Origin: Intestinimonas butyriciproducens | Lineage (GTDB): Bacteria; Bacillota; Clostridia; Oscillospirales; Butyricicoccaceae | NCBI RefSeq assembly: GCF_016901775.1 | Contig: NZ_JACJKW010000001.1 | Span: 124,001-188,000, forward strand | DNA length: 64,000 bases | Direction of reading: 5' to 3' | Shown: one piece after another, positions 56,053 through 64,000 of the stretch | Layout: the number at the start of each line of letters is the position of its first letter | How positions within the stretch are numbered: the stretch's first letter is position 1 | Program-made: the position numbers and the translations under genes | The notes under the pieces: model-generated | Database searches by the model: none | Told to the model about the DNA's origin: nothing | The model's input: the letters and a program-made list of their open reading frames with translations, nothing else

Positions 56053-56068
56053 AGTTTCACGAGAAACA
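56053..56068. other. Weak parS-like site
   Basis: AGTTTCACGAGAAACA matches parS at 14 of 16 bases, but one mismatch is central and breaks the palindrome. It abuts the ribosome site of the next gene. It may be chance. Confidence 0.35.
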
Positions 56069-56082
56069 AGGAGGGATCCCTG

Positions 56083-56796
56083 TTGAAGGAGATCGATTGG
56101 AAGCAAAAGACCGGCCGGGTCTCCGGAGAGGAGACGGAGGAAGCTCCGCTCCTTCACCGGGTACGCCGTGTGGTGCGGGTGTGGCCCGACGGCAGTTATG
56201 AGGAAAAGAAAGGAAACCGGCCGGAGGTGAAACAGCCCCTTGCCGAAAGCCCCCTTCTCCAGTGGGCCAGGGAAAGCGGCCAGTGGGTGCCGGAAGGGCT
56301 GAGTCTCAGCTGTCAGTGCCCTTCCGGGCCAGAGCGGGAAAAAGACAAGGAAAACCAGCGGCCCTTTTTCCCCTGCCCTTCCGGCTCCTGTGAACCATGT
56401 TCCTGTTTTTGCTCCTGGGATGGGCCGGCCCATGATTATCTCACCGGCGTAGACCCGGTGGTGGGCGGTCAGCAAGGGGAGAAGAATACGGCGCTGAAGT
56501 TGGCTCTGGCCGCCCAGCAGGGGGATAGCATCTGCATGGAGGAAGAGGGCATCCGGCTGGAAAAGGGAGCCTATCTGGTACTGCTTCAGGGCCGGGTGCA
56601 GGACTATTCCGGTGAGGAAGCCGGCATCCAGCTGCTGCTGGACGGTCAGACTGTGCCCGGAGGACTCTGGCGGGGAAAAGAGACCGCATCTCTGGGGGCG
56701 ATTCTGGCTACCCAGGGGGCTGTCTTGCAGGTGATCTGCCTGGAAGACGGTCTGTATCAGAATCTGTCTCTCACAGTGCTTCGTTTGGATGGCTGA
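56083..56796 (+). CDS. Cys-rich protein with BclA/C1q-like C-terminal domain
   Basis: A 237-residue protein, not assigned to a known family with certainty. Residues 1-about 65 are charged; 77-112 hold a Cys-rich segment (SCQCPSG, PCPSGSCEPCSCFCSW) with eight Cys; residues 120-237 form a beta-sandwich-like domain reminiscent of the C-terminal domain of BclA spore glycoproteins, with LEKGAYLVLLQGRVQDYSG and a closing NLSLTVLRL. Starts with TTG after CAAGGAGGGATCCC. A glycosyltransferase gene follows three bases after its stop, as with bclA3-sgtA in C. difficile, so a spore-surface glycoprotein is proposed; this is inference. A sigma-K-like CATATGCTG lies about 80 bases upstream, weak. Confidence 0.6.
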   Translation: MKEIDWKQKTGRVSGEETEEAPLLHRVRRVVRVWPDGSYEEKKGNRPEVKQPLAESPLLQWARESGQWVPEGLSLSCQCPSGPEREKDKENQRPFFPCPSGSCEPCSCFCSWDGPAHDYLTGVDPVVGGQQGEKNTALKLALAAQQGDSICMEEEGIRLEKGAYLVLLQGRVQDYSGEEAGIQLLLDGQTVPGGLWRGKETASLGAILATQGAVLQVICLEDGLYQNLSLTVLRLDG

Positions 56797-56799
56797 AAG

Positions 56800-57876
56800 A
56801 TGAAAATCTATGTGTATGCCATCTGCAAAGACGAAAAAGCTTTTGCAGACCGGTGGATGGATTCCATGTCAGAGGCCGACGGGGTGTATGTGCTGGACAC
56901 GGGAAGCCAGGACGGCACTCCGGCCGCCCTGGCTTCCCGGGGGGCTTGGGTAGCCTGCCGGGAGGTCGTCCCCTGGCGGTTTGACAAAGCCCGGAATCTG
57001 TCTTTGGAGCTGGTGCCGGAAGATGCCGATCTGTGCGTCTGCACCGATCTGGATGAAGTATTCGAAAAAGACTGGCGGAAAAAGCTGGAACAAGCGGCTT
57101 TGATGCAGCCTTGCCCTCAATACCGGTGCCGCTTTGTGTGGAGTCATGGAGAAGATGGAAGAGAGGGCATGGTGTTCTGGCAGAACAAGATCCACCGCCG
57201 CCATGGTTTCGTCTGGCATTATCCGGTGCACGAAGTGCTGCAATGGCAGGGGGAAAAAGAAGTTGCCCTGGGGGATGCTGTGGGGGTGTGTCTGCACCAC
57301 TGGCCCGATCCCCAAAAATCCCGGGGACAGTATTTGCCCCTTTTGGAGCTGGCCGCCCGGGAAGAGCCGGAAGATCCCCGCTGTGCTCACTACCTGGGAC
57401 GGGAGTATATGTACCAGGGGGATTGGAACAAGGCCGAAGAGGAGCTTCTGCGCCATCTGGCACTTCCCCGCTCCACCTGGGAAGCGGAACGGGCGGCTTC
57501 CATGCGTTATCTGGCCCGGTGCTGTCTGGAGACCGGGCGGCGGCAAGAGGCTTTGCGCTGGTTTTACCGGGCGGTGGCGGAAGCGCCTTCGTTGCGGGAG
57601 GGTTATGTGGAGTGTGCCTGGTATTTTTCCCAGGAAGAGAATTGGCCCGGGGTGCTGCTCATGAGCCAAAGCGCCCTGGCCCTTTCTCAGCGGGACAAAA
57701 CCTATATCAATGAGGATTTCGCCTGGGGCAGCGTCCCCTGGGATCTGTCCGCCCTGGCCTTCTGGCATCTGGGCCAAAAGGAGAAGGCCTGTTTCTATGG
57801 TGCCCGGGCTTTGGAAAAAGAGCCGGAAAATCAGAGATTGCAGCAGAATCTGGCCTTTTATCAAGGGGAAAAATAA
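56800..57876 (+). CDS. Family 2 glycosyltransferase with TPR tail
   Basis: A 358-residue protein. Residues 1-about 210 are a GT2 domain: the nucleotide-site DTGSQDGT (33-40), the DKARN stretch (62-66) and the metal-binding CTDLDE (DLD at 83-85). Residues 200-350 hold TPR-like repeats (AHYLGREYMYQGDWNKAEEEL, RYLARCCLETGRRQEALRWF). It probably adds sugar to protein and is encoded directly after the Cys-rich BclA-like protein, its likely acceptor. Cytoplasmic, no signal. Confidence 0.85.
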   Translation: MKIYVYAICKDEKAFADRWMDSMSEADGVYVLDTGSQDGTPAALASRGAWVACREVVPWRFDKARNLSLELVPEDADLCVCTDLDEVFEKDWRKKLEQAALMQPCPQYRCRFVWSHGEDGREGMVFWQNKIHRRHGFVWHYPVHEVLQWQGEKEVALGDAVGVCLHHWPDPQKSRGQYLPLLELAAREEPEDPRCAHYLGREYMYQGDWNKAEEELLRHLALPRSTWEAERAASMRYLARCCLETGRRQEALRWFYRAVAEAPSLREGYVECAWYFSQEENWPGVLLMSQSALALSQRDKTYINEDFAWGSVPWDLSALAFWHLGQKEKACFYGARALEKEPENQRLQQNLAFYQGEK

Positions 57877-57983
57877 TATATTTTTCAAATTTTCTTTACA
57901 AACCGTCCACATCTTTTTTGATGGGTGTGTTATTATGATATCAGCAACATACCTCTCTTTATTCCCCCCACAACAATAAAGAA

Positions 57984-58019
57984 GCAAAAGGGCGTCCGCT
58001 TAGGCGGGCGCCCTTTTGC
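57984..58019. terminator. Bidirectional terminator after glycosyltransferase gene
   Basis: A 16-bp stem (one G-T pair) from GCAAAAGGGCGTCCGC and its complement, with a TTAG loop. The gap 57877-58132 also holds a small CTTTATT/AATAAAG hairpin at 57957-57981, a weak promoter-like region and no gene apart from a doubtful 14-codon frame. Confidence 0.8.
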
Positions 58020-58087
58020 GCATATTGGCTGTGAGAATTGTACGATTTTTTTCCTTGTATTTCGGTAAGTATGCCGCAGGAAAACTA

Positions 58088-58096
58088 TGCTATAAT
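58088..58096 (+). promoter_or_regulatory. Candidate promoter of cardiolipin synthase gene
   Basis: Extended -10 TGCTATAAT (58088-58096); no convincing -35 at the usual spacing. Confidence 0.45.
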
Positions 58097-58132
58097 AATA
58101 CCGTGGCGAAGATCATGAGAAGGAGGAAAGAT

Positions 58133-59599
58133 GTGAGCCCCCTGTTGTTTCTGCTCTATTTTTTCAATGTGATGGCTGCAATTTCCATCCTGTTTTTTCG
58201 CAAAAAACAGGTGGGCAGCACATTGGCCTGGCTTTTGGTCTTTGCCTTTGTGCCCTGGTTGGGCTTCCTGCTTTATTTCTTTCTGGGCAGTACCCGAAAA
58301 TTACGGCTCTTCCGCCGCCGGTTCCGGCCCAATCCCCGCCTGGCCGAATACGGACCAAGCCCTGGGGAAAATGCCCGGGCTTTGCTTTCCGGTCAGTTCA
58401 ATCTCAGCAGTCAGGGACGGGAAGGCTGCCGGGATCTGATGCTGCTTAACTTGCAGGGAGCAGGGGCCGTCTACACCCAGGGCAACAGCGCACGCCTGCT
58501 GGTGGATGCAGAAAAAAAGTATGAAAGCCTGTTCCGGGACATTGAGGAAGCCCAGGAGACCATCCATGTGCTGTATTTTATCTTCAAAACCCGGGATGAA
58601 TGCGGCAGAAAACTGCTGGATCTGTTGGTGAAAAAAGCCCGGCAGGGCGTGAAGGTGCGGGTTATTTACGACACACTGGGCTGTTTCAAAACCCATAAGG
58701 CGGACTTTGATCCCTTGCTGGGGGCTGGCGGCATGGTGTATGGGTACCTCCCCTCCCCTTTGCGCACCGTTTTGCAGGTCAATTACCGGATGCACCGGAA
58801 AATGGTTATCATTGATGGCAAAGTGGCCTATACCGGCGGCATCAACATCGGCGACGACTACCTGGGGAAAGACAGACGGATCACCCCTTGGCGGGATACT
58901 TCGGTGCGGCTGACAGGGCCTTGTGTCCAGCAGGTACAGCGCCAGTTCATCCGGGACTGGGTCTTTCTGGATTCTCAGGCCGCCCGGCCTTATGTGGATA
59001 AAATCGACTCTTCCCAGAGCCTGGAACAGTGCATGAAAGAGGAAAACACCGGGCAAGTGGGCGTGCAGATCGTCTCTTCCGGCCCGGACAGCCTCTATCC
59101 CTATACCAAGGAAAGCTATCTGGGCATGATCACAAGGGCCCGCCGCTATCTCTATATCCAGACCCCCTATTTTATCCCCGACGACGCCCTTCTGACGGCG
59201 CTGCGCTGCGCCAGCCGGGCGGGGGTGGATGTGCGTCTGATGATCCCCGGAGTGGCGGACAAGGCCTATGCCTATCATGTGACCATGTGGCATGCCGGTG
59301 AATTGCTCCGCTGGGGCATTCCTGTGTACCGTTATCCCGGTTTTCTCCATGCCAAAACCTTTGTCATGGACGATATGGTGGCGTCCATAGGATCCACCAA
59401 CCTGGATATCCGTTCCTTTGACCTGGATTATGAACTCAACGCCCTGGTCTATGACCGGGATTTTGCTTTGGAGTGCCGGAAGGTTTTTTTGCAGGATCAG
59501 GAAAAAAGCCGCCGCCTCACCAGAGAGGAATACCAGAGCCGTCCCCTGCCGGATAAGGTGAAAGCAGGGCTTCTGCGGCTGGTGGCCCCTTTGCTTTGA
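58133..59599 (+). CDS. cls: Cardiolipin synthase
   Basis: A 488-residue phospholipase D-superfamily enzyme with two N-terminal membrane helices (residues 5-22 and 33-52) and two HKD motifs: HRKMVIIDGKVAYTGG near residue 220 and HAKTFVMDDMVASIGS near residue 405. It joins two phosphatidylglycerols into cardiolipin at the membrane. GTG at 58133 is chosen since AGGAGG lies six bases upstream; an ATG six codons earlier overlaps that site. Confidence 0.95.
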   Translation: MSPLLFLLYFFNVMAAISILFFRKKQVGSTLAWLLVFAFVPWLGFLLYFFLGSTRKLRLFRRRFRPNPRLAEYGPSPGENARALLSGQFNLSSQGREGCRDLMLLNLQGAGAVYTQGNSARLLVDAEKKYESLFRDIEEAQETIHVLYFIFKTRDECGRKLLDLLVKKARQGVKVRVIYDTLGCFKTHKADFDPLLGAGGMVYGYLPSPLRTVLQVNYRMHRKMVIIDGKVAYTGGINIGDDYLGKDRRITPWRDTSVRLTGPCVQQVQRQFIRDWVFLDSQAARPYVDKIDSSQSLEQCMKEENTGQVGVQIVSSGPDSLYPYTKESYLGMITRARRYLYIQTPYFIPDDALLTALRCASRAGVDVRLMIPGVADKAYAYHVTMWHAGELLRWGIPVYRYPGFLHAKTFVMDDMVASIGSTNLDIRSFDLDYELNALVYDRDFALECRKVFLQDQEKSRRLTREEYQSRPLPDKVKAGLLRLVAPLL

Positions 59600-59661
59600 T
59601 ATTTCGGGATCATGGCCCTTGGCCTTGACCATAAAAAACAATGAGAAGGAGACTTGGCGAA

Positions 59662-60825
59662 ATGATTGCGATTACCAACGGAAAAATTGTGACAGTCACC
59701 GGCGAGACCTATGAAAACGGTACCGTGCTGGTGGAAAAGGGAAAAATCACCGCCGTGGGAGCCAATGTGGCCATTCCCGCCGATGCGGAAGTCATCGATG
59801 TGAAGGGCGGCTGGGTGACCCCCGGTTTCATCGACGCCCATACCCATATCTCCAACTTCAATGAACCCGACACCATGCCGGCTCTGTGCAAGGACGGCAA
59901 CGAGATGAGCGATCCCATCACTCCCCAGGTGCGGGCCTCTGACGCCATCAATCCCTGCGATTATGCCATTGAAAAGGTGCGCAACGCCGGCTTTACCACC
60001 GTCTGCACCCTGCCTGGTTCGGCCAATGTGTGCGGCGGCACCGGCATTGTCTATAAGCTGCGGGGCCATACCGCCGAGGAAATGATCATCCCCGGCACCG
60101 AGCAAATGAAGTTCGCTCTGGGCGAGAATCCCAAGCGTGTCTATGGCACAAAGAACCAGATGCCCATGACCCGTATGGGTACAGCCGCTCTGCTGCGCCA
60201 GACCTTCTATGATGCCAAGAATTATTCCGATGCTCTGCTCAAGGCGGAGAAAGATCCCTCCAAGGCTCCCAAGCCCGACTTCAAGCTGGATGCCCTGGTG
60301 CCCGTCATGCGCCGGGAAATGAAGTGCCGTATCCATGCCCATCGGGCCGACGATATCTGCACCGCCATCCGCATCTGCAAGGAGTTTGATCTGGACTTCT
60401 CCATTGAGCATGCCACCGAGGGCTATAAGATCACCGATGTGCTCCAGAAGAACAATGTGACCTGCGTGGTAGGCCCTCATCTGTGGGGACCGGGCAAGCA
60501 GGAAATCCATGGCCTGAGCCTGCACACCCCCGCAGCGCTCCATGAAGCGGGCATCACGGTATGCCTCACCGCCGACTCCGGCTCCCAGACCCAGTTCCTC
60601 CCCGCCACCGTGGGCATCCTGATGGTCAATGGTCTGGATGAGCAGGCCGCCTTTGAAGGCGTTACCATCAATCCCGCCCGTCTGCTGGGTGTAGCGGACA
60701 AAGTGGGCAGCATCGAAGTGGGTAAGGATGCTGACCTGGCTGTGTTCAGCGGCCATCCCTTCAGCAGCCTGAGCAAGTGCATGATGACCATGATCGACGG
60801 CGTGGCCTACAACAAGAGCCTGTAA
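59662..60825 (+). CDS. Imidazolonepropionase-like amidohydrolase
   Basis: A 387-residue metal-dependent hydrolase of the amidohydrolase superfamily. The metal-binding DAHTHI is near residue 60, His in IHAHRADD near 226, SIEHATEG near 253 and Asp in LTADSGS near 302; the composite beta-sandwich at both ends is typical (ITNGKIVTVTGE). Related annotated enzymes hydrolyse imidazolonepropionate or cyclic amides and dipeptides; the substrate here is not determined. The ATG at 59662 follows AAGGAGACTTGGCGA. Confidence 0.88.
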   Translation: MIAITNGKIVTVTGETYENGTVLVEKGKITAVGANVAIPADAEVIDVKGGWVTPGFIDAHTHISNFNEPDTMPALCKDGNEMSDPITPQVRASDAINPCDYAIEKVRNAGFTTVCTLPGSANVCGGTGIVYKLRGHTAEEMIIPGTEQMKFALGENPKRVYGTKNQMPMTRMGTAALLRQTFYDAKNYSDALLKAEKDPSKAPKPDFKLDALVPVMRREMKCRIHAHRADDICTAIRICKEFDLDFSIEHATEGYKITDVLQKNNVTCVVGPHLWGPGKQEIHGLSLHTPAALHEAGITVCLTADSGSQTQFLPATVGILMVNGLDEQAAFEGVTINPARLLGVADKVGSIEVGKDADLAVFSGHPFSSLSKCMMTMIDGVAYNKSL

Positions 60826-60845
60826 GATCTACATAAACAAAAAAG

Positions 60846-61080
60846 CAGCCGGGAAAATTTCCCGGCTGGAGCTGATCGAAAAAGTGGCCTTGGGCCACTT
60901 TTTCGAGTTTTTGCAAGGGTCTGCGTGCAGCCATTCGGCCACACTGGCCCCTTGATAGGTGCAAAAAGCCACGCACAGGTCGCGGCTTCTTGCAAATTGA
61001 TGAGGGGCAGGGCAGGCAGTCCCTTTTCGATATAGGGATTTTTGGATAAAAAACAGCCGGGATACCCCGGCTGCTTTTTT
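60846..61080. terminator. Four successive terminator-like hairpins
   Basis: The gap 60826-61090 holds no gene. Hairpins: 60846-60868 (CAGCCGGGAAA stem), 60877-60905 (CGAAAAAGTGGCC stem, with Ts), 60959-60992 (imperfect AAGCCACG with CGCGGCTT), and 61052-61080 (AGCCGGG with CCCGGCT, As and Ts on both sides). They can end the rightward hydrolase and the leftward membrane protein transcripts; the excess is unexplained. Confidence 0.7.
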
Positions 61081-61090
61081 GTTGTGTTTG

Positions 61091-61573
61091 TTATGCCTGT
61101 GCCACTTTTTGTTGTTGGCGCTTCCGCAGGTAAAAAACCACAGCGAAAACCGCCCAGATCAGGTAGCCCCGCAGCATCATATATCCGCTTTGCTTCAGGG
61201 GAGCTGTAACCATCTCCAACCCGCCGCCCATGATCAAGCAGGAGAAGATGTAGGTGCACAGATGGGCCAGCAAATAATAGGCCAGGGTGAGCCAGGGTTC
61301 CAGCTTGAAAAGCAGAGTCAACAGGGGCAGTGCCATAAAGAAATAGATCAGGTAGCCCCAGGAATTACCTACAAACCGGATGATCGGCTGCAAAAATTCG
61401 ATTTTTGCCTCAATGGCTTCCACCTGGGCCTGATTGCGCAGGGCGGGAAGCTGTTCCCGCAGGGAACTGGTATACTGAGTAAGCAGTCCTTGCGTTACTT
61501 CCAGTACCGTCCACAATACCACCAGAGCACAGAGTACGATGAGAGTCCATTTATGTTTTCTGACGAAGGTCAT
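61091..61573 (-). CDS. Small multi-pass membrane protein
   Basis: A 160-residue protein, not recognised. Four membrane segments are visible (about residues 9-29, 70-92, 96-118 and 130-150), with a charged loop of about 30 residues after the first. It ends with a basic, Gln-rich tail. The ribosome site AAAGGGGGATCACT precedes the ATG. No operon partner. Confidence 0.8.
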   Translation of the reverse strand: MTFVRKHKWTLIVLCALVVLWTVLEVTQGLLTQYTSSLREQLPALRNQAQVEAIEAKIEFLQPIIRFVGNSWGYLIYFFMALPLLTLLFKLEPWLTLAYYLLAHLCTYIFSCLIMGGGLEMVTAPLKQSGYMMLRGYLIWAVFAVVFYLRKRQQQKVAQA

Positions 61574-61691
61574 AGTGATCCCCCTTTCTCTTCATAGGCA
61601 GCATAAATTGGTTATATATATATTTTATCACGCTGCCAAAGAAAAGAAATAGGCAATATTTACAAATCGGAGCTGCGGAATTTGGATAGAA

Positions 61692-61719
61692 AAAAGGGCC
61701 GGCAAATACCGGCCCTTTT
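61692..61719 (-). terminator. Terminator of aspS
   Basis: AAAAGGGCCGG pairs with CCGGCCCTTTT around CAAATA; leftward the stem runs into TTTT. Confidence 0.9.
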
Positions 61720-61762
61720 GGGGGATAAGGGAGTGGCGGCTCGCCGCCCGACCCTTTTGAAA

Positions 61763-63559
61763 TTATTCTTTCTTTTCGGGGATATCCAGAGCGATGCTCA
61801 GTTCCTTCAGCTGCTTCTCGTCCACAGGAGAAGGACAATGCATCATCAGGTCGCTGGCGTTCTGCACCTTGGGGAAAGCGATCACATCCCGGATGCTGTC
61901 CCGTCCGGCCATGAGCATCACCAGCCGGTCCAGGCCATAGGCCAGGCCGCCGTGAGGAGGTGCGCCATAGCGGAAGGCTTCGATCATATGGCCAAAACGC
62001 TCCTGAATGTCGGCTTCTTCAAAGCCCAGGGCTTTGAACATCCGCTGCTGCACATCGCTGCGGTGGATACGGATGGAACCGCCGCCCAGCTCGGTGCCGT
62101 TGAGCACGATGTCATAGGCCTTGGCCCGCATGGCGATGGGGTTTTGTTCAAACAAGGGCAGATCTTCGTCCTTGGGAGCGGTGAAGGGATGGTGCTTGGC
62201 ATAAAGCCGCTTCTTCCCTTCGTCGTCCTCGCCGTACTCGAAGAGGGGGAAATCGGTGACCCACAGCAGTTTGTAGACCCCTTCGGGGATGACATCCATC
62301 CGCCGGGCCACTTCGCACCGGAGCATACCCAGTGCATTGAGGGCGGTCTCCCGGTCTGCGTCGGCTACGATGAGCACCAGGTCTCCCTTCCCTGCCCCAG
62401 CCTTCTCCAGCAGAGCGTCCATGGTCTCGGGTTTCAGGAACTTGGCAAAGGAAGAACTCAGCTCACCGTTTTCGTTGACCTTGGCCCAGGCCAGGCCCTT
62501 TACCCGATAGGTCTTGACGAACTCAGTCAGGCTGTCGATCTCCTTGCGGCTGAATTTGGCGCCGCCTTCGATCTTGATGCCCCGCACAGTGCCGCCCTGC
62601 TCCAATGCGCCGTCAAAGACGCCGAAGCCGCAGCCCTTCACCGTTTCCGACAGATCAAAGATCTCGTAGCCGAAGCGCAGGTCGGGTTTGTCGGAGCCAA
62701 AGCGCTCCATGGCCTCCTGGTAGGGCAGGCGCTGGATGGGCAGAGTGATGTCCACATCCAGCACTTCTTTGAATACCCGCTGGAGGAAGCCTTCGTTGAC
62801 GGCCATCACATCTTCCTGATCTACAAAGGACATCTCCAGGTCAATCTGGGTAAATTCCGGCTGACGGTCGGCCCGCAGGTCCTCGTCACGGAAGCAGCGG
62901 ACGATCTGGATATACCGGTCAAAGCCGGAGAGCATCAGCAGCTGCTTGTACTGCTGGGGGGACTGGGGCAGAGCGTAAAACTCGCCGGGATGCACCCGGG
63001 AAGGCACCAGATAGTCCCGGGCCCCTTCGGGGGTGGATTTGGTGAGCATGGGGGTTTCGATTTCCAGGAATCCTTGCTCGTCAAAATACTGCCGGGCCAC
63101 ATGGGCGATCTTGTGGCGCAGAGCCAGGGACTTCTGCAAAGAGGGACGGCGCAGGTCCAGATAACGGTATTTCAGCCGCAGGGCGTCGTTGACCGAGGCC
63201 TCGTCGCTGATCTCAAAGGGCGGAGTGTCGGCTTTTTCGTAGATTTCCAGGCTGTCGGCCAGGATCTCAATGCGGCCGGTGGGGATCTTGTCATTGATGG
63301 AAGAGCGCTGGCGCACCACGCCTTCGATCTTCAGAGTGTATTCCGAGCGAACGGTGAAAGCCAGATCAAACAGCTCTTTGTTGTCGGCCTCGTCAAAGAC
63401 GCACTGGACAATGCCTTCCCGATCCCGCAGGTCGATGAAGATCAGGCCGCCCAGGTCCCGCATACGGGCGCACCAGCCGCAGACGGTGACCCGCTGCCCG
63501 ATGTGCTCTTCCCGCAGGGAGCCGCAGTAATGCCGTTGAGGGTTGAGAAAAATCGACAT
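61763..63559 (-). CDS. aspS: Aspartyl-tRNA synthetase
   Basis: A 598-residue class II synthetase of the bacterial long form. An N-terminal OB-fold anticodon domain (VTVCGWCARMRDLGGLIFIDLRD) is followed by class II motif 1 (LALRHKIAHVARQYFDEQGFLEIETP), motif 2 (CFRDEDLRADRQPEFTQID) and motif 3 (GLAYGLDRLVMLM), with the bacterial GAD insertion between. Charges tRNA-Asp, possibly also tRNA-Asn if gatCAB is present. It follows hisS with a short gap. Confidence 0.97.
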   Translation of the reverse strand: MSIFLNPQRHYCGSLREEHIGQRVTVCGWCARMRDLGGLIFIDLRDREGIVQCVFDEADNKELFDLAFTVRSEYTLKIEGVVRQRSSINDKIPTGRIEILADSLEIYEKADTPPFEISDEASVNDALRLKYRYLDLRRPSLQKSLALRHKIAHVARQYFDEQGFLEIETPMLTKSTPEGARDYLVPSRVHPGEFYALPQSPQQYKQLLMLSGFDRYIQIVRCFRDEDLRADRQPEFTQIDLEMSFVDQEDVMAVNEGFLQRVFKEVLDVDITLPIQRLPYQEAMERFGSDKPDLRFGYEIFDLSETVKGCGFGVFDGALEQGGTVRGIKIEGGAKFSRKEIDSLTEFVKTYRVKGLAWAKVNENGELSSSFAKFLKPETMDALLEKAGAGKGDLVLIVADADRETALNALGMLRCEVARRMDVIPEGVYKLLWVTDFPLFEYGEDDEGKKRLYAKHHPFTAPKDEDLPLFEQNPIAMRAKAYDIVLNGTELGGGSIRIHRSDVQQRMFKALGFEEADIQERFGHMIEAFRYGAPPHGGLAYGLDRLVMLMAGRDSIRDVIAFPKVQNASDLMMHCPSPVDEKQLKELSIALDIPEKKE

Positions 63560-63587
63560 AAAAACATCTCCTTATGGTGATAATCGT

Positions 63588-64000
63588 TTATTCTTCCGGA
63601 CGGATGGGCTTGCCCTGGCTGAGAAGGGCGATCTTGGAAAGCAGCCAGCCCGAGGCCTGCTCCTGGGGAATGGTCTCCTGCTCCCCTGTCCGCATGTTCT
63701 TGATGGAAACGGCGGCGGCGTTGACCTCATCCTCGCCCAGGAAGAGGACAAAGGGCACCTTCAGCTTGTCTGCATAGCTCATCTTGGCTTTGAATTTCTT
63801 CTGTTCGGTGTAAAGCTGGGTGCGGATGCTCGCCTGCCGCAGCTGAGTGGCCAGGGAGATGGCCGGGCTGATGTCTTCGGTCATGGGCAGAATCAGCACA
63901 TCCGCTGGGGCGGTGAGCAGCTCGTCGTTCAAAAGTCCCTGCTCTTCCAGCACATAAAACAGCCGGGTCAGGCCAATGGAAATGCCAACGCCGGGCAGCT
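63588..64000 (-). CDS. hisS: Histidyl-tRNA synthetase, C-terminal part
   Basis: Partial gene; 137 codons are visible, beginning off the right edge. The class II motif 3 (PGVGISIGLTRLF) at the edge and the C-terminal anticodon-binding domain (ADVLILPMTEDI...LYTEQKKFKAKMSYADKLKVPFVLFLGEDEV) identify HisS. It lies 28 bases upstream of aspS, a common hisS-aspS operon. Confidence 0.92.
   Translation of the reverse strand, partial: LPGVGISIGLTRLFYVLEEQGLLNDELLTAPADVLILPMTEDISPAISLATQLRQASIRTQLYTEQKKFKAKMSYADKLKVPFVLFLGEDEVNAAAVSIKNMRTGEQETIPQEQASGWLLSKIALLSQGKPIRPEE

Noticed and set aside
56053-56068. Strong parS claim at this site
   Set aside because: Its central bases break the palindrome and it overlaps a ribosome-site region; kept as low confidence only.
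57935-57979. A 14-codon frame (ATG at 57935) as a leader peptide
   Set aside because: No ribosome site and no run of a single amino-acid codon typical of attenuation.
63560-63587. T-box leader before aspS
   Set aside because: Only 28 bases separate hisS and aspS, too short for a T-box.

Overview
The window is a 64-kb chromosomal segment around a replication origin of a spore-forming, Gram-positive Clostridia-type bacterium. The evidence is a conserved origin gene block (parA, noc-like, rsmG, mnmG, mnmE, jag, yidC, yidD, rnpA, rpmH; and dnaA, dnaN, yaaA, recF, remB, gyrB, gyrA), three SpoVA spore genes, the B. subtilis type LexA box, AGGAGG ribosome sites and many anaerobe enzymes (double-cubane reductase with activase, pyruvate phosphate dikinase, C_GCAxxG_C_C protein). 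GC-rich codons and the gene mix suggest an Oscillospirales/Ruminococcaceae-like gut anaerobe; that placement is inference, since no rRNA gene is present.

Layout. 1-8.0 kb: partition, tRNA modification, membrane insertase and RNase P genes, all leftward. 8.3-14.1 kb: leftward wall genes (ddl, a membrane-anchored murF) and small enzymes inserted between rpmH and the rest of the origin block. 14.2-21.3 kb: rightward genes, including the double-cubane reductase pair, a large serine hydrolase, a YbaK deacylase, a YdcF protein and a YitT membrane protein. 21.4-32.9 kb: leftward iscU, nifS, rnhA, gyrA, gyrB, recF, dnaN, dnaA. The best oriC candidate is just upstream of dnaA, near 32.95-33.03 kb, where transcription diverges. 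33.2-44.5 kb: mostly rightward mnmA, ppdK, split transketolase, malic enzyme and a small redox protein with a TDT transporter, interrupted by a decayed stretch (37.1-37.8 kb) and a leftward DUF6506/ornithine cyclodeaminase pair. 44.6-55.9 kb: leftward SulP transporter, a secreted FG-GAP/SLH surface protein, pnuC, tRNA-Leu, spoVAE-spoVAD-spoVAC, and lexA-recG. 56-60.8 kb: rightward BclA-like surface protein with a glycosyltransferase, cardiolipin synthase and an amidohydrolase. 61-64 kb: leftward membrane protein, aspS and the start-less hisS.

How it works together. ParA, ParB-type parS sites, a Noc-like protein, DnaA and scattered DnaA-box clusters point to chromosome replication, segregation and division control. 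PpdK, malic enzyme and transketolase sit together and would serve the PEP/pyruvate node and pentose phosphates. SpoVA genes with a sigma-G-like promoter, and a BclA-like protein paired with a glycosyltransferase, point to sporulation and spore surface.

Most unusual non-coding feature: at 39.35-39.63 kb, an array of about ten hairpins, arranged in part as two cloverleaf-like units that share one strand, sits upstream of the transketolase genes. No CRISPR array, insertion sequence or prophage was seen.
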